Source: Bostrychus sinensis
Lineage: Eukaryota; Chordata; Actinopteri; Gobiiformes; Eleotridae
Assembly: GCA_020698575.1 (NCBI GenBank)
Contig: CM036245.1
Span: 13,415,479 to 13,479,478 of the forward strand
DNA: 64,000 nucleotides
Direction of reading: 5' to 3'
Position numbers and translations under genes: made by a program. How positions within the stretch are numbered: position 1 is the first letter of the stretch; each line of letters begins with the position of its first letter. The notes under the pieces were generated by a model. That model was given only the letters and a program-made list of their open reading frames with translations. It had not been told where the DNA came from and did no database searches. Positions 1 through 12,050 of the stretch are shown here, piece by piece.

Positions 1-1490
1 ATTATTCCTGCAGGGTATCTGATGACCGGCAGGGCATAGCTGTTGATTGCCCTGACTTTGTTCTTGCCATTGAGCTGACTCCTTAGGACTTGCCTTACTC
101 GTTGGAGGTATTTGGCTGTGGCTGCTTTTCTTGTGGCCTGGTCCAGGTTGCCATTTGCTTGTTGGATTCCAAGGTACTTGTAGCTGTCCTCAATGTCTGC
201 TATTCTGCCGTCTGGGAGTGGGACCCCTACTGTATGGACTACCTTCCCTCTCTTTGTCACCATCCGCCCACACTTCTCAAGTCCGAATGACATTCCGATG
301 TCATTGCTGTAGATCCTGGTTGTGTGGATCAGTGAGTCAATGTCTCTCTCGCTCTTGGCGTACAGATTGATATCATCCATGTAGAGGAGGTGACTGATGG
401 TGGCCCCGTTCCTGAGTCGGTACCCATAGCCAGTCTTGGTGATGATCTGGCTGAGGGGGTTCAGACCTATGCAGAACAGCAGCGGGGACAGAGCATCTCC
501 TTGGTATATCCCACATTTGATGGACACTTGTGCAATTGGCTTGCAGTTGGCCTCAAGGGTGGTCTTCCACTGCCACATCGAGTTTGCAATGAAGGCTCTT
601 AGAGTCCTGTTGATGTTATACATCTCCAAGCATTCCATGATCCATGTGTGTGGCATTGAGTCATAGGCTTTCTTGTAATCAATCCAGGCGGTGCACAGAT
701 TAGTGTGTCTGGCTTTGCAATCTTGAGCGACTGTTCTATCTACGAGCAGCTGGTGTTTAGCTCCTCTGGTGTTTTTACCAATGCCCTTCTGTGCTGTGCT
801 CATGTATTGATCCATGTGCCCACTTATCTTAGCCGCTATGATGCCTGACATGAGCTTCCAGGTGGTGGGGAGACAGGTTATTGGCCGATAGTTGGATGGG
901 GCTGTTCCCTTCAGGGGATCCTTCTGGATCAGGATTGTCCGGCCTTCAGTTAGCCATTCAGGGTGGGTCCCATCCTTTAGCAGCTGGTTCATTTGTGCTG
1001 CCAGGCGCTCATGGAGTGAAGTTAGCTTTTTCAGCCAGTAGGTGTGGATCATGTCAGGCCCTGGTGCTGTCCAGTTTTTCATACCTGAGACTCTTTGTTG
1101 GATGTCTGCCACTGTGATGGTTACTGGTTCTTGTTCAGGGAGGTTGCTGTGGTCTTCTCTTAGATCCTCCAGCCACTGTGCACTGTTGTTGTGTGACACC
1201 TCCTCCCATATGCCTTTCCAGTATTGTTCAGTCTCCAACCTTGGTGGGTCTGCTCTGTTGCTATTACCTTGCCACTGAGAGTACACTTTAGCTGGTTGAG
1301 TTGAGAACAGCCGGTTTATTCGCCTTGCTTCGATTTCTCTCGTGTACCTCTTTAGTCGGGTGGCCAAGGCTTGGAGTCTTTGCTTGGCAGTTTCCAATGC
1401 TTCAGGTATGGACATCTTGCTGTACCTCTTGGGTGCTTGTTGTTTCATTGCACCTTTCCCACACTGGAAGTTGGTATTCGCCTCGGCCGG

Positions 1491-1493
<3 letters not shown>
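1..1493 (-). mobile_element. R4/Dong/Rex6-type LINE, 5' half of ORF (copy A, cut by window edge)
   Basis: Read on the minus strand, this stretch encodes the N-terminal and reverse-transcriptase part of the same ORF seen complete at 14340-16872; it aligns with 15382-16874. The RT active-site YMDD is encoded at 372-383. The C-terminal zinc-binding and endonuclease part lies left of the window. No stop or frameshift was noticed in the visible part. The element's 5' end abuts the (TA)n tract at 1494. It belongs to the duplicated block and is not an independent insertion. Confidence 0.85.

Positions 1494-1568
<75 letters not shown>
1494..1568. repeat. (TA)n microsatellite
   Basis: Uninterrupted TA dinucleotide tract between the LINE 5' end and the inverted-repeat right arm. 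The equivalent tract in copy B (16875-16951) is about 2 bp longer, which explains the offset change from 15381 to 15383. Confidence 0.97.
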
Positions 1569-1569
<1 letters not shown>

Positions 1570-2160
1570 ATCCACTTTTCAAACTAGTGTACTTTATACC
1601 ACTATAGCTAATAACACTAACAATCTTGTCTAGATTGAAAAGACAAATGAGCCACCACCAAAATGATATGTTTTCCCTCTTTATTATCTTTCTTTCTTTT
1701 TAAAAAATTAGGTCTACATCTCTTTACATGAATGTACCCAGTGCCTTACAAACTAGTGCATTTTTGTTTACAACTATAGCCTTTAACACTACTACTTCGT
1801 CTAAATTGAAAAACAGCGACACACTATCAAAATAACAGTTTTTTTTCCTTTTTTTCTTTACTTTTCTTTTGTTCTAGGTTTGTATATCTCTTTACATCAA
1901 TTTACCCAACACCTTACAAACTAATGTATTATCAAATTATTTTGTTACAACATCAGCCATACGGTCAGCTTTTTTCTTTAAATCTAGTTCTATAAACCTG
2001 TTTACCTTGCTACACCTTTACAAACTATGGCATACTACACTACTAACTACTAGGTTTAGATTTTAAACTAATACAAACAAAATAATTAGTTTTTCCCTTC
2101 TTTTATTTTATTTTACATTAGTCTATATTTAAGTGTTTACATTAATTTATCCATCATAAA
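1568..2160. repeat. Inverted-repeat right arm built of diverged ~168-bp tandem units (copy A)
   Basis: The sequence from TTGATCCACTTTTCAAACTAG to about 2038 is present in inverted orientation at 13903-14190. Inside it a diverged unit repeats: 'TCTTTACAT..AT..ACCCA..CCTTACAAACTA' occurs near 1721-1755 and 1890-1922, with weaker echoes near 1998-2030 and 2125-2150. There is no coding potential. It is likely part of a fold-back or non-autonomous DNA element. Confidence 0.75.
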
Positions 2161-3502
2161 ATAAGGGGGGAGGGTACAAGGGGTCATTAAAGGTCAAGCA
2201 CCTGTGTAAACAGGTTTTGATTACAATTTGATATCAAATTAGCATTTTAATCCTCCCCTCTCCTACTCACCCCTCCCCCACCCGCCCCTTCTCCACCCCC
2301 CTCCCTCCAAATAATGACAGTATATTTCTACTGGTGTGTTGTAAATTGAGCGTTTATATCCTGAGTGGTTCAGAGAGTGGCAGCTGAAGAACGCTTCACT
2401 GGAGCTGTGGAGGTGAGTAAAAATTCATAGCAAAAATTCAATTCAGTTTTATCACTAAATCAGGTCTAAACAAGGTCTAGACCAGGGCAAAACCAGCGCT
2501 AAACCAAGACTATACAAAACCAGATCAAAGCCAGGACTAGACCAGGATTAAACCAGGACTAAATCCAGAACTGAATGAGATCAAAACTAGGAGAAAAGCA
2601 AGGATAAAACCAAGGCTAAACTTGTAATAATATCACTTTAAGGTTATCAGACTGGTGTCAGTATTAGTAATAGCACTACTGCTCATGTCTACTTCATTAC
2701 AGGTCTGGGCTACTCAAATCAAAATTACCCCTGACGGCTTCTTTTGCCGTTTTTAATGTTTAAAGCGTTCAACACCAGTGTGGATGCAAAATCTGTTCGA
2801 TAAATGATTACTAAGGTCAAGTTTATGCTCCAGTTCACATTAACTGGAAACTTGAGATGCTAAGATAAAGCAAAACTATTTCCTCCTTCATTCTTTAGGT
2901 GACATTCAACAAGTGGTGCTTATTACTTTTTACTCCACTACATCTTAACACAAGTATCAGTACTTTTTCTGCCACTACATTGGTTTTTATTCATTTGCGC
3001 TACATGTAAAATAATGAAGACAGGAGCCAACATGTTAAATTATCTTTGGACTGGTTCTTTATTTCATTAGCATAATAATTTTTTTTTATAATAAACCCTC
3101 ACATTTAGTACATTTAGCAGTTGTTAAATCTGTGTCAAATATTTTTCCTTTTAAGTACTTACTTAAGTAGAAATTTGAACTGTATTGTTCTATTTTAAAG
3201 ATAAGATAAGAAATTCATTTGTTGTCCCACAGTGGGGAAACTGGGTTGTTGTAATAGTAAAGTAAAAGCAGCATCAGTGTGAAAAGTAGCAACAAACAAG
3301 AGACATCAAATTAGATTATCCAACCAACCAGAGCTTACTTCTAACGTTTTGTTTTTGAGTAACAATAATTTTTTTGACAACCCACCTCTGTATGTGACCT
3401 TAGGTATTTTGTGAAGATACACGTGTTTAGCTATAAGATTATATTTAGTTTGTGAGCAGTAGTGCTCACTCTCTCCTTCACTATCTTCATGTTTCTCTAC
3501 AG
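2161..3502 (+). other. TCAF copy A upstream region: possible 5'UTR exon, polypyrimidine tract, minisatellite
   Basis: There is no protein-coding signal. A C/T-rich tract lies at about 2250-2310. A candidate non-coding first exon ends at 2412, followed by a consensus donor GTGAGT; an acceptor at 3501-3502 precedes the exon containing the TCAF start codon. A degenerate repeat of an 'ACCAGGACTAAA'-like motif occupies about 2457-2612. The untranslated exon is inferred from splice-site strings and position only. The rest (2620-3300) is AT-rich with nothing recognisable. Confidence 0.35.
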
Positions 3503-5842
3503 GACGCACAACTGCTTATCATCAAAACCACTCATCACCAAATATCTTCATCATGTCTGCCTCTAAAGCCCAACAACCGGCCTATGCCTCAATAATGAGA
3601 GGTATAAAGGAGGTGGTTTTCAACTCAGACCCTGCTGTCCCCTGTCCTTTGGTTTTAAGCGGAGATCATGCTTTCCCTTTGGTGATGAACAGCAAGGGTG
3701 AAGTGCTAATGGCTGCATCGACTTATGGTTCAGGTCGCATTATAGTGTTTGGTCATGAACTCTACCTGTTTACGTCACCAGATTTAGTAAAGAATGCTGT
3801 AAATTGGCTCAGAGGAGATGGATCTGACAACATGTCTGTGGGGTTACATATATACACGAGGGCCAAAGAAGTGGCTGACTATCTTTCCAATTCTGGTTTC
3901 CAAGTCAAAGTTATGGGAGATTTCAGCAGTGACCAGGGCATTGGGGTGTATGTGACAGATGCCTATGATGTTGAAAAGGATGAGAAAAACATAGTTGCAT
4001 TCATGAAAGCTGGAGGAGGGGTGCTTATAGTGGGACAGGCCTGGCACTGGTCACACACTCACCCCGAAGGCAACACCCTGCTGGAGTTTGCGGGGAATAA
4101 AGTGTCTGGAGTGGCTGGGATACACTTCACCAACCGTTATGGAGAAAAAGAGCGTGTGAGCATCTGGCCTGTGATACCGTTTTCCTGGAAGGCTGCCAAG
4201 TAAGTCCTGATTTACACAGAGATTACAGACAGTACCTGATTTTTGCTAAAGAAAACCAGTGTTGCCATGAGGCATTTAACACATAATGAACACAACAAAA
4301 GAAAAATTTAAATTATTTCATTTTTACAAAAAAATCTCAGAAGCTTCTATTTACCACAAGAAAGAGCCTGTGTACCACCAGTGGTATCTGTACCACTGTT
4401 TGAGAAACACTGAATTAGGCAGTTCCATAAAAAATGTCCCCTGGACCAAAGCCATATATTCTACAGTGTCGCTGACCAAGAGTCGCCATTTTATTACACC
4501 AGTAATAATCCTGTAAATATCACCAAATGCTGTCACATTAGGGGAGGGTTTTTTAAAGGCCCTTTCTGAGCTTTGGCAGCTTTGGTTTAACCTCGGCACA
4601 GCACTGAATCCTGACAGCCACAGGCAGATTATTGCACCTTGTGAAAATATTTAGAGTTGATTTTTATCTTGGTCTAATTCTGTCATTACAGGCTCATTTA
4701 TGATTTTAAGGAGGACTTGAAAGTTTTGCTGCAGGGCGTCTCTCAGTTTGACCTTCAGGGAGATGCTTTGGCCTCTGAGATCCTGGTTCATGGTTGTCTG
4801 TCTTTCCCAATTGGCTCCACTGAGGACGGACGAGAATTTTTGGCAGGAGGCTATTATGGAAAAGGCAGAGTTGTTGTGGTCGCACACGAAACGTTTTTAG
4901 GAGAAGAGGTAGGTCCTGGTTCCTGGTATATGTATGCAGTATTTTTTAAAAGCTTACACATGAAGTTGGGCATCCCACAGTCAAGAAACTTTATACAAGT
5001 TCATTGGACTGAGTAGCAGTGAATTTCCTCAAAGATGATGGACTCGTGAATTTTTTGACATGTTTCCAAAAACTATACACTTTTTACTTTTTATTGTATC
5101 TGGATGGAAATATTTGAGTCAAAATGTCTTTTGTCACTGTCTTCTTCCAGAGCTGGACTGGATTTTGGGATAACGTCGTTCACTGGTTGGATCAAGGCCG
5201 GCAGGGGGTTGTTGGTGTTGAGCCACATTACGCCCTCAACATCCTCAAAAAATCAGGTTTAAAATGTGAGCAAACTGGTTTCAGGAAAGACCTGAGTGTG
5301 TTTGTGTGCACAGTCTACAGTGGAAACCATATAAAAGAGATCCAGGAGTTTGTGGCTGAAGGAGGAGGTCTGCTGATCGGAGGACACGCCTGGTACTGGG
5401 CTCAGTCCCACCCAGGAAAAAACTATCTGACTGAGAGTCCAGGTAAATTATGATTCATTACAAATAAACTTAAAAATACCAAAAATATAGTCTAAAAAAC
5501 TATTAATAGTGTACTAAAAAAATATACAAAGTAAGTAAGATATCCAAACCAAGTCAGAAGCCACAGCTTTAACTTTTTAATCCTGTGGTCTTCTGGGGTC
5601 GTGCAGATAAACTCTGAAGCACCAGTAAGGATTTATGTATTGTAACAGGCAAGTATCAATATATGACTGCATAAAAATCACTGTATTTTGAGATTGTTTA
5701 TCCAGACGCTGTGGGGCTGTAATGTCATTGCAGTTTACATGAGCCACAGTGAGACAAAAATACCTTTTAGGTCAATTTCAAAAGATTGCGTATTTGGTAA
5801 ATGAAAACCTTGTCCTTGTGTAGTGAAAGGTCAATCCACAAC

Positions 5843-6791
5843 TTGGGATGCACCGATACCAGTATCGGGTATCGGTACCAATACCATGTCCAAGTACTCG
5901 TACTTGTATTCGTAAAAGTGGCCTGATACCACTTTAAAACGCTGTCACGTGACCTTCACCTCTCAGCTGAGCAGTGAGAAACCTGTGGAAGGATTTCAAA
6001 GTGAACTGTACAGAGATAAAAGCAAAGCTGACTCTAAATTCTGCTCAACCAGACATCCCAAATCATACTTGAGTCCTAAAACTTAAGCAGTTGTCCTTCT
6101 GTTGTCCTAATTGCCCAGAAAATGTATTTTATTTATTTATTTATTTATATGGGACAGCGTGTATTAATGAACAGCAACTAGTGCCGTAAATACACCGGAT
6201 TATAGCTCAGAGCTAATTTCCATCCGTAGTCCCCACTCACTCACATTCACATTCACGAACACAGACAGACAACCATTCACTCTCACTAGGGTCAATTTAG
6301 AGTCACCAATTCACCTAACACTGCATGTCTTTGGAATGAAAAATGAAACCAGCCAGATTCTGAAAGAGTTGTTGTCTGATAAAACATAAGGAGTACCGTT
6401 GCTAATTGTGTTAGCTGCTGTGGGTCCTGGCGAATCTCCGCTGGTTATGCTCAGATGCTCAATCTGTCGTCAAAATGAGCGACTTAGCGACTGAATAGAG
6501 GAGAATCTAAGCTTTCAAATGAGGTATAACATGTCCATATAGAGCAAAGTTTAGCTGTGGTTAGTTGTGTTCAAACTACTCTGTTGTAAAAATAACTTAG
6601 CATTGCAGAGCGGGGATGGATGGCAAAAAGACAACGGCATGGGATGAATGTGATACAGTAGTGTAACTGTATATAAACTATAAAGTAACCCCTATATAAG
6701 TACTTGTGTCGTTACTTGGTATCGGCGAGTACTCAATGGAAGTACTCGTACTCGTATCGGTTTGAAAAAAAGTGGTATCAGTGCATCCCTA
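5843..6791. mobile_element. Non-autonomous hAT-like element with 8-bp TSD (TCAF copy A intron)
   Basis: The left end starts TTGGGATGCAC and the right end, reverse-complemented, starts TAGGGATGCAC, followed in both subterminal regions by 'GTATCGG..AGTACTCGTACTTGTA'-type sequence. The perfect direct repeat TCCACAAC flanks it at 5835-5842 and 6792-6799, an 8-bp target-site duplication typical of hAT elements. It has no transposase ORF. It lies between the third and fourth coding exons and contains a (TTTA)n stretch near 6125. Confidence 0.85.
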
Positions 6792-7707
6792 TCCACAACT
6801 GAAGCAGCAACACGTGATGTTACAATCTCTATAGTTTAAAAGTGTTAAGGTAATTGTGGGACAAAAACTTCTTTAATCAAATTAGTCTATTTTTCATCCC
6901 AAAGAAATGGGTTTTGGTGTGAAATTGGGACTGGATTCATTTATTTCCTGGGACTTAGCAACCCTGCTGTGGAGGACGTCCATGTTGGTGTCCTGACAGG
7001 TCTCAATCACAGGTCCAGGCCCCACTTCACCCGCTGTCTCTTACTGGTCTCTACCAACTCTTTCTGTGTTTTTGTGGGCGGTTGGACACCATCACAAGTT
7101 CACAGCAATATTAAGGCTCTTTAGCAACTGGGATATCCCAACATCCCTGATGACCCTAATAGAGGCAGGAGCGTGGATACTAAGTTATCGGTGTGTGCTC
7201 TCTTTTAGGAAACAAGATACTGAGCCCAATGGGCTTGAGTCTGTTGTCAGGAACAATTGGAGGAGGTGTCTACAAGGCTCCAGACACCAACATCTCTATC
7301 AAGGAGACATACCACTTCTGCCACCTTTTGTTCCGCTTTGCTGGTCATCTGATTGACAACAAAGGGCTAACTCCACATGAAAAGAAGTGTCTTCGAAAAC
7401 TGGGACACCACTGCGCTTGCTTCTTGCAAACAGAGAATTATGACTGCTGCTCCTATCAGCAAATAGTCTCCATCCTCACAGACATCTTAAAAAAGATGGG
7501 ATTACCCCAGGTGCACAAAAAATTAATCTAACAGATATAATTAAGCACATTTGTGAACGTTTGTAACCAAACATCTGTTTTTCTTGTTTTAAGGTGTCTG
7601 AAAGTTCTCCTGCAAAGACTCCCAAAGACCATTTCCTCCTTAGCATAGCAGCCGAAGTCTACAAGGTTTGCCCAAATCAGGATGAGCTCTTGGGGTATCT
7701 CTTCAAG

Positions 7708-7759
7708 GATAACCCAGTGTTGCTCTCTCAAGGATTAACCCAGTGTTGCTGACTGTCAA
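7708..7759 (+). repeat. 26-bp tandem duplication disrupting TCAF copy A exon 5
   Basis: Two 26-bp blocks lie head to tail, both ending AACCCAGTGTTGCT. They differ by one lost and one gained T. Copy B (about 23082-23108) has the block once. Because 26 is not a multiple of three, the reading frame changes and stops at 7750-7752. Confidence 0.9.
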
Positions 7760-9329
7760 AGACCAAAGAATCAACATCAATGTCAACACAGGAGGTTAGG
7801 GCTCTTTTAAAGACAATGATAATAGAGCAATGTTGTAGTGTTAAAATACTGTATATGTGTTGGCAGAGGGTAAGGAATGGGTCAGTACAGGCCTGTATCT
7901 GACTCCTGGGATGAAGACCTACATGTCCATACCAGCAGATATTGTCAACAAGGGATGGAAGGTACAGGACTAAGACAGCAGTGATAGTGTCAAAGCTGAC
8001 ATAGTTAATCCACAAAGTGGCGCAGTGACACAAGTGGAGCTTTAATTTAAGTTTGTGTTTTGGGTTTTATACCACTTTTTATGTTTATGTTCCCAGGTGC
8101 AGATCAGCTGTCAGACAGACAAACTCCAACACGAGGAGTTAAAGAGAGCTCCACGTGTCTTTGAGAGGTTTCCAGTCACTTCAGAGATGATGCAGGTGCA
8201 CAACCTTTGGGGAGGCCTCATTTACCTGATAGCACCCCCTCACACTCAGGTGACAGGAAAGGAGGTCATAGTTCAAATGGCTGTACCTGCTCCTTATTAT
8301 AAATCTGGTGAGTTGGTCCAAAAAAAAAAAAAAAAAAATTTTCACACATTTACTATGGACTAAATCAGAAGGAGTACACACTAGACAATGAGCCATTGAT
8401 TGCAATCTTGACAGTTCTAAATGTTATACATGTATGTCTTGGACAGTGGGAGGAAGCAGGACGTATTGGCGCAAAGTTAAAATACAAGGTCCACAAAGAC
8501 AGACCATGATAGAAAAGCTGCTACAGAAGGATGAAGGAACCCACTGAACTCACAAACTGTTCCTCTGTTTCAGGAGTGACCTCTCTGTCTGACTGGCAGC
8601 TCCTGCGTACTGCCCCCTCTCCCTGGGCAGAGCTGGAGTTTGAGAACATCATACTGACTGTTCCCTCAGACGTGGTCAGGAGCCTGGACCGTCCCGATGA
8701 GTTAGCAGCTCTCTGGGACAAGGTCATGAGGGCCGTGGCTGATCTGGCTGCTATCCCACACAAGTTTAAAAGAAAGGAGCGCATTGTCTGCGATGTGCAG
8801 ATCTCTGCTGGTAAAAAAAAAAAAGTTTACATTTTTATCACTTGTGTGGGTCTTCTACTGTGTACTTTCTCTGCAGGACTGCAGGGTTTCTCTCTGTCTT
8901 TCAGTGGCTCTGCTCTTCACTTGCGTTGCACTGTGCACATGCTCACAATGACCGTAGTAGCAAGAGCCCATGGAAGCTCCACTCACTACTGTGCATTCAA
9001 ATGAACCCATTCAGACACATGTCACTGTGTGGAGTGTTAAAACAAAATGCTGTGGTTGTATATTGTAGCCTAAAACAATCTGCTTTAGGCTACAATGCAG
9101 TATTTAATCTTCTATTAAATTATACATTTAATGTCCCTGCTATGAATCAATTTACCAACACAAAACAACTGATAAAACTATACTTCTACACTTACAGGTT
9201 AGTGTTTTGTTAACATTTGTAACATTTATGGCCATATAGAAAATGAAGTAACACCATTAGTATCAAAAAAAGTATTGTTCAAGTACTGAGATTGAAAACA
9301 AGGTATTGTTTAGATACTGGTATGAAGAT

Positions 9330-9545
9330 AATATTAATAATGGATTAGATTTATATTGCACTTTCCAAGCTTCTCAAAGTTGCTTAATATCAGTCCATTA
9401 TTCATTCACTCGTGAGTCACACAAGGTGGTGGTGAGCTACTACTGTAGCCACAGCTGCCCTGGGGCAGACTGACAGAGACATGGCTACCATTCTGCGCCT
9501 ACGGCCTCTTCCACCGCCACCAAACACACAATCACAAAAGCACAT
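9330..9545. repeat. Degenerate SINE-tail-like dispersed repeat
   Basis: The region resembles 46530-46720: a 'ATTGCACTTTCCAAGCTTCTCAAAG' type start, then 'CATTCACTC' and 'TGCGCCTACGGCC' blocks and CA-rich end. It has no coding content and lies in the long TCAF copy A intron next to a SINE. Confidence 0.5.
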
Positions 9546-9567
9546 TCATGCAGGAAAGGTGCTTAAA

Positions 9568-9822
9568 ATGGTCACATTTATATAAATGGTCACATTTATA
9601 TAGCGCTTTTCTACCTTCATGGGTACTCAAAGCGCTTTACATCAAGGAACCGTTCACCCATTCACACTCACATTCATACACCAGTGTGCACAGACAGCGG
9701 AGGCAAGGTGGGTTAAGTGTCTTGCCCAAGGACACAACGACAGTATGCAACGGTGGGAGTGGGGTTTGAACCGCCAACCTTCTGGTTAGTGGACAAGGGG
9801 CTCTACCAACTGAGCTACTGCC
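9568..9822 (-). mobile_element. tRNA-derived SINE (TCAF copy A intron)
   Basis: On the minus strand the element starts GGCAGTAGCTCAGTTGG (box A, complement of 9800-9817) and carries a box B GGTTCAAACCC (complement of 9762-9772). A tRNA-unrelated body follows, then a tail with 'AAAGCGCTTTGAGTA' and 'AAAAGCGCTATATAAATG', the kind of 3' end shared with fish L2-like LINEs. A second partial copy of the body lies at about 9824-9882. Confidence 0.8.
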
Positions 9823-10724
9823 GGTGAAGTGTCTTGCCCAAGGACACAATGGCAGTATACAATGCGAGCTACTGCTGCCCCTAAAAATGTAACAATAGCT
9901 AGCCCCAACTTGACTACAACAGTTCTTTTGTTTCAGGCTGGATGCATTCTGGTTACCCTGTAATGGCACACAGGGCCTCAGCTGTAGACGTGGTCACTGT
10001 TGAACGTAGAGAAAACAAAGACATGTGGGGTCCCATCCATGAACTGGGGCACAACCAGCAGAGAGGATGCTGGGAATTTCCTCCTCACACCACTGAGGCC
10101 ACATGCAACCTGTGGTCTGTGTATGTGCATGAGACTGTGCTTAACATCCCCAGAGAAAAGGTTGAACAAGTCCCTTTTATTTTTCACAAGTTAATACAAC
10201 TGAAGGCTGACGCCAGTCTTGTTCCTCAGGCTCATGGTGATACGACTTTAGCAAAAAGAAACAGCCGTATTGTGAAGTACGTTAAAGAAGGCAGAAAGCT
10301 GAGCAACTGGACTGTGTGGGTGGCATTGGAGACATACCTGCAGGTGAAGTACTTATTTAAAAAGAAAACTATTTCATGATGCAAATTTTAACAACATTTA
10401 CTTTATTGTATGTACTGTTTGTTGTGTTCACAAAAAGTCAAAACAAAGGCTTAGTTTGTCTACAGTGTCTCTTGTCTCTACTTCATCTGCAGTTGATGGC
10501 CCGACTCCAGTAGAAATATCATGTTAGAACCTGTAAAAATATTGACAAATTTTAGTTTTTACCCATCCCCGTTGACTAAAATTTAGCATGGATGATTTTT
10601 TTCCCAACAAATATTTCTATGACTGGGTTCTACGGTGTTAAGTTCCCCACTATTAAATACAGTTTGTTTTTATATACTGAACTATTCATTTATCTTCTTC
10701 CACTTACCATTACTGTTAGGGGGT

Positions 10725-10950
10725 GACTGGAGCCTATCCCAGCAACTATGGGCCTTGAACAATGACCAGTTAGTTGCAGCCAGGGCTGACAAAGAGACAT
10801 ACATAGACAACTATTCACTCTCAAATTCATTCACTAGAGGCAATTCAGAGTCACCAATTCTCCCAAATCTTACATGAATTTCTTTTGGACAGTGGGAGGA
10901 AGCCATAAAACCCAGAGCAGGAATCCTCGTTCTGCTACCGGCCTCCCCAC
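10725..10950 (+). repeat. Dispersed fish repeat (GGAGCCTATCCCAGC...GTGGGAGGAAGCC type)
   Basis: It contains the ordered blocks GACTGGAGCCTATCCCAGC, CAACTATTCACTCTC, GGCAATTCAGAGTCACCAAT and TTTGGACAGTGGGAGGAAGCC. Related, more decayed pieces appear near 6240-6345, 30920-31115, 53870-54010 and 60970-61010. It is probably a LINE 3' end, but I cannot name the family securely. Confidence 0.6.
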
Positions 10951-11445
10951 GATAGATTTTAAGCTTGTTTATTTTTTGTTTGTCGTGACACAAGTAGAGA
11001 CTGAAGTGCTGTGTTTTGTTGAACCAAAGGGAAGGCACCAAAAGTCATACCCTGGACACTTTACAGTTACCAAATAAGATTTTCTCACATCATGTCTTTC
11101 ATCTGTGGGATCCAACTTTTTCCTAATACCATGCATAAATAGGTCATTTGTGTTCACACTCTTTCTTTTCAATGTGCAGCTGCAGGAGAAGTTTGGCTGG
11201 GACGCCTTTAAGAAGGTGTTTTCTGCCTACCACACAATGAAGGACGTCCCCAATGACAACAAAGGGAAGATGAACCTGTACACTGTGACCTTCTCTCAGG
11301 CTGTGGGGATGGACCTGACTGGGTTTTTCAAGTCCTGGGGGTGGCCCATAGAGGCTGACACTGAGAAGAAACTCTCCAACCTGCCAGCCTGGACTGACCA
11401 CCCCATGACCAAATACAACTAAAATGTACACTTTAGATCTAGAAT

Positions 11446-11451
11446 AATAAA
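11446..11451 (+). terminator. Polyadenylation signal AATAAA, TCAF copy A
   Basis: AATAAA lies 24 bp after the TAA stop of the TCAF reading frame; a second AATAAA lies at 11573-11578. Either could serve. The equivalent in copy B is 26803-26808. Confidence 0.5.
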
Positions 11452-12050
11452 CAGAGAGCGTCAGCATTATATAGGACAATGAGGCTTATGTCATTTGTTT
11501 GTATGTTAGAGATTACCAAAGTAATGAGTGGTCTGTTAGGTCAGACTACTACAATAAGTATATTTTTAATGCAATAAAAACTGGGCTTAGAAGTAATAGC
11601 ATTGTTAATTGAGTTTTAAATATTTTTCTGGCCTTTCAATTTTATATTATATTCATTTATATTATTCCAATTGTCACATTTTAATTTTCTCACTAGGCTC
11701 TAAGGACAGGGAATGTTGTCTTTGTCTTTCTTTTTTTTTTTTCCATTTCTTTATCTATTTTTGTTAAACCCTTTAAGGCAATTGCTGTTGTAATACTGGG
11801 CTTTATAAATACAATTGAATAGTTATCATAAAGATAATGCTGTTGACAATTTTTTACATTTGTTAAGTAACTGCACACATGTTTAATTGCTTGAGTTTTA
11901 TTTTGTTAATGTTTTCGAAGTTATTAAAATGTTATCGTTAGCATTAAAGGCTTCATCCACACAAGCATAAAACAAGAGTATAAAGTTGATTTGAAATAAA
12001 GTTAATAATCATAATGTTTCTGATTCAACTTTCTTTGAGTAATTTAAAGC

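Larger units (their letters stand above)
3553..11422 (+). pseudogene. tcaf: TCAF (TRPM8 channel-associated factor)-like gene, copy A, frameshifted
   Basis: Ten coding exons by GT/AG sites and phase: 3553-4199, 4692-4908, 5151-5442, 7209-7510, 7594-7794, 7867-7961, 8097-8307, 8574-8810, 9937-10343, 11180-11422. Nine match copy B closely. Exon 5 (7594-7794) contains a 26-bp near-perfect tandem duplication (about 7708-7759) that shifts the frame and puts TGA at 7750-7752, giving about 538 residues instead of 941. The M60-like motif HELGHNQQ (encoded from 10038) is downstream of the stop. Other changes from copy B are conservative (Ser for Asn at the start of exon 4, Thr for Ser after the HExxH motif). 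If the insertion is real, copy A can make only the N-terminal repeat modules. A sequencing error would restore a second functional gene. Confidence 0.85.

Noticed and set aside
1301..1607. Plus-strand open frames ending in long Ile-Tyr runs (also 14181-14393 and 16682-16990)
   Set aside because: They are translations of (TA)n microsatellite and antisense LINE sequence; no independent gene is supported.
8531..9004. 157-codon open frame as a separate gene
   Set aside because: It is TCAF coding exon 8 (8574-8810) read through into its flanking introns.
9800..9817. Possible tRNA gene from the tRNA-like box A/box B on the minus strand
   Set aside because: The sequence continues into a SINE body and tail, is duplicated with it, and the cloverleaf is degenerate; it is a SINE head.
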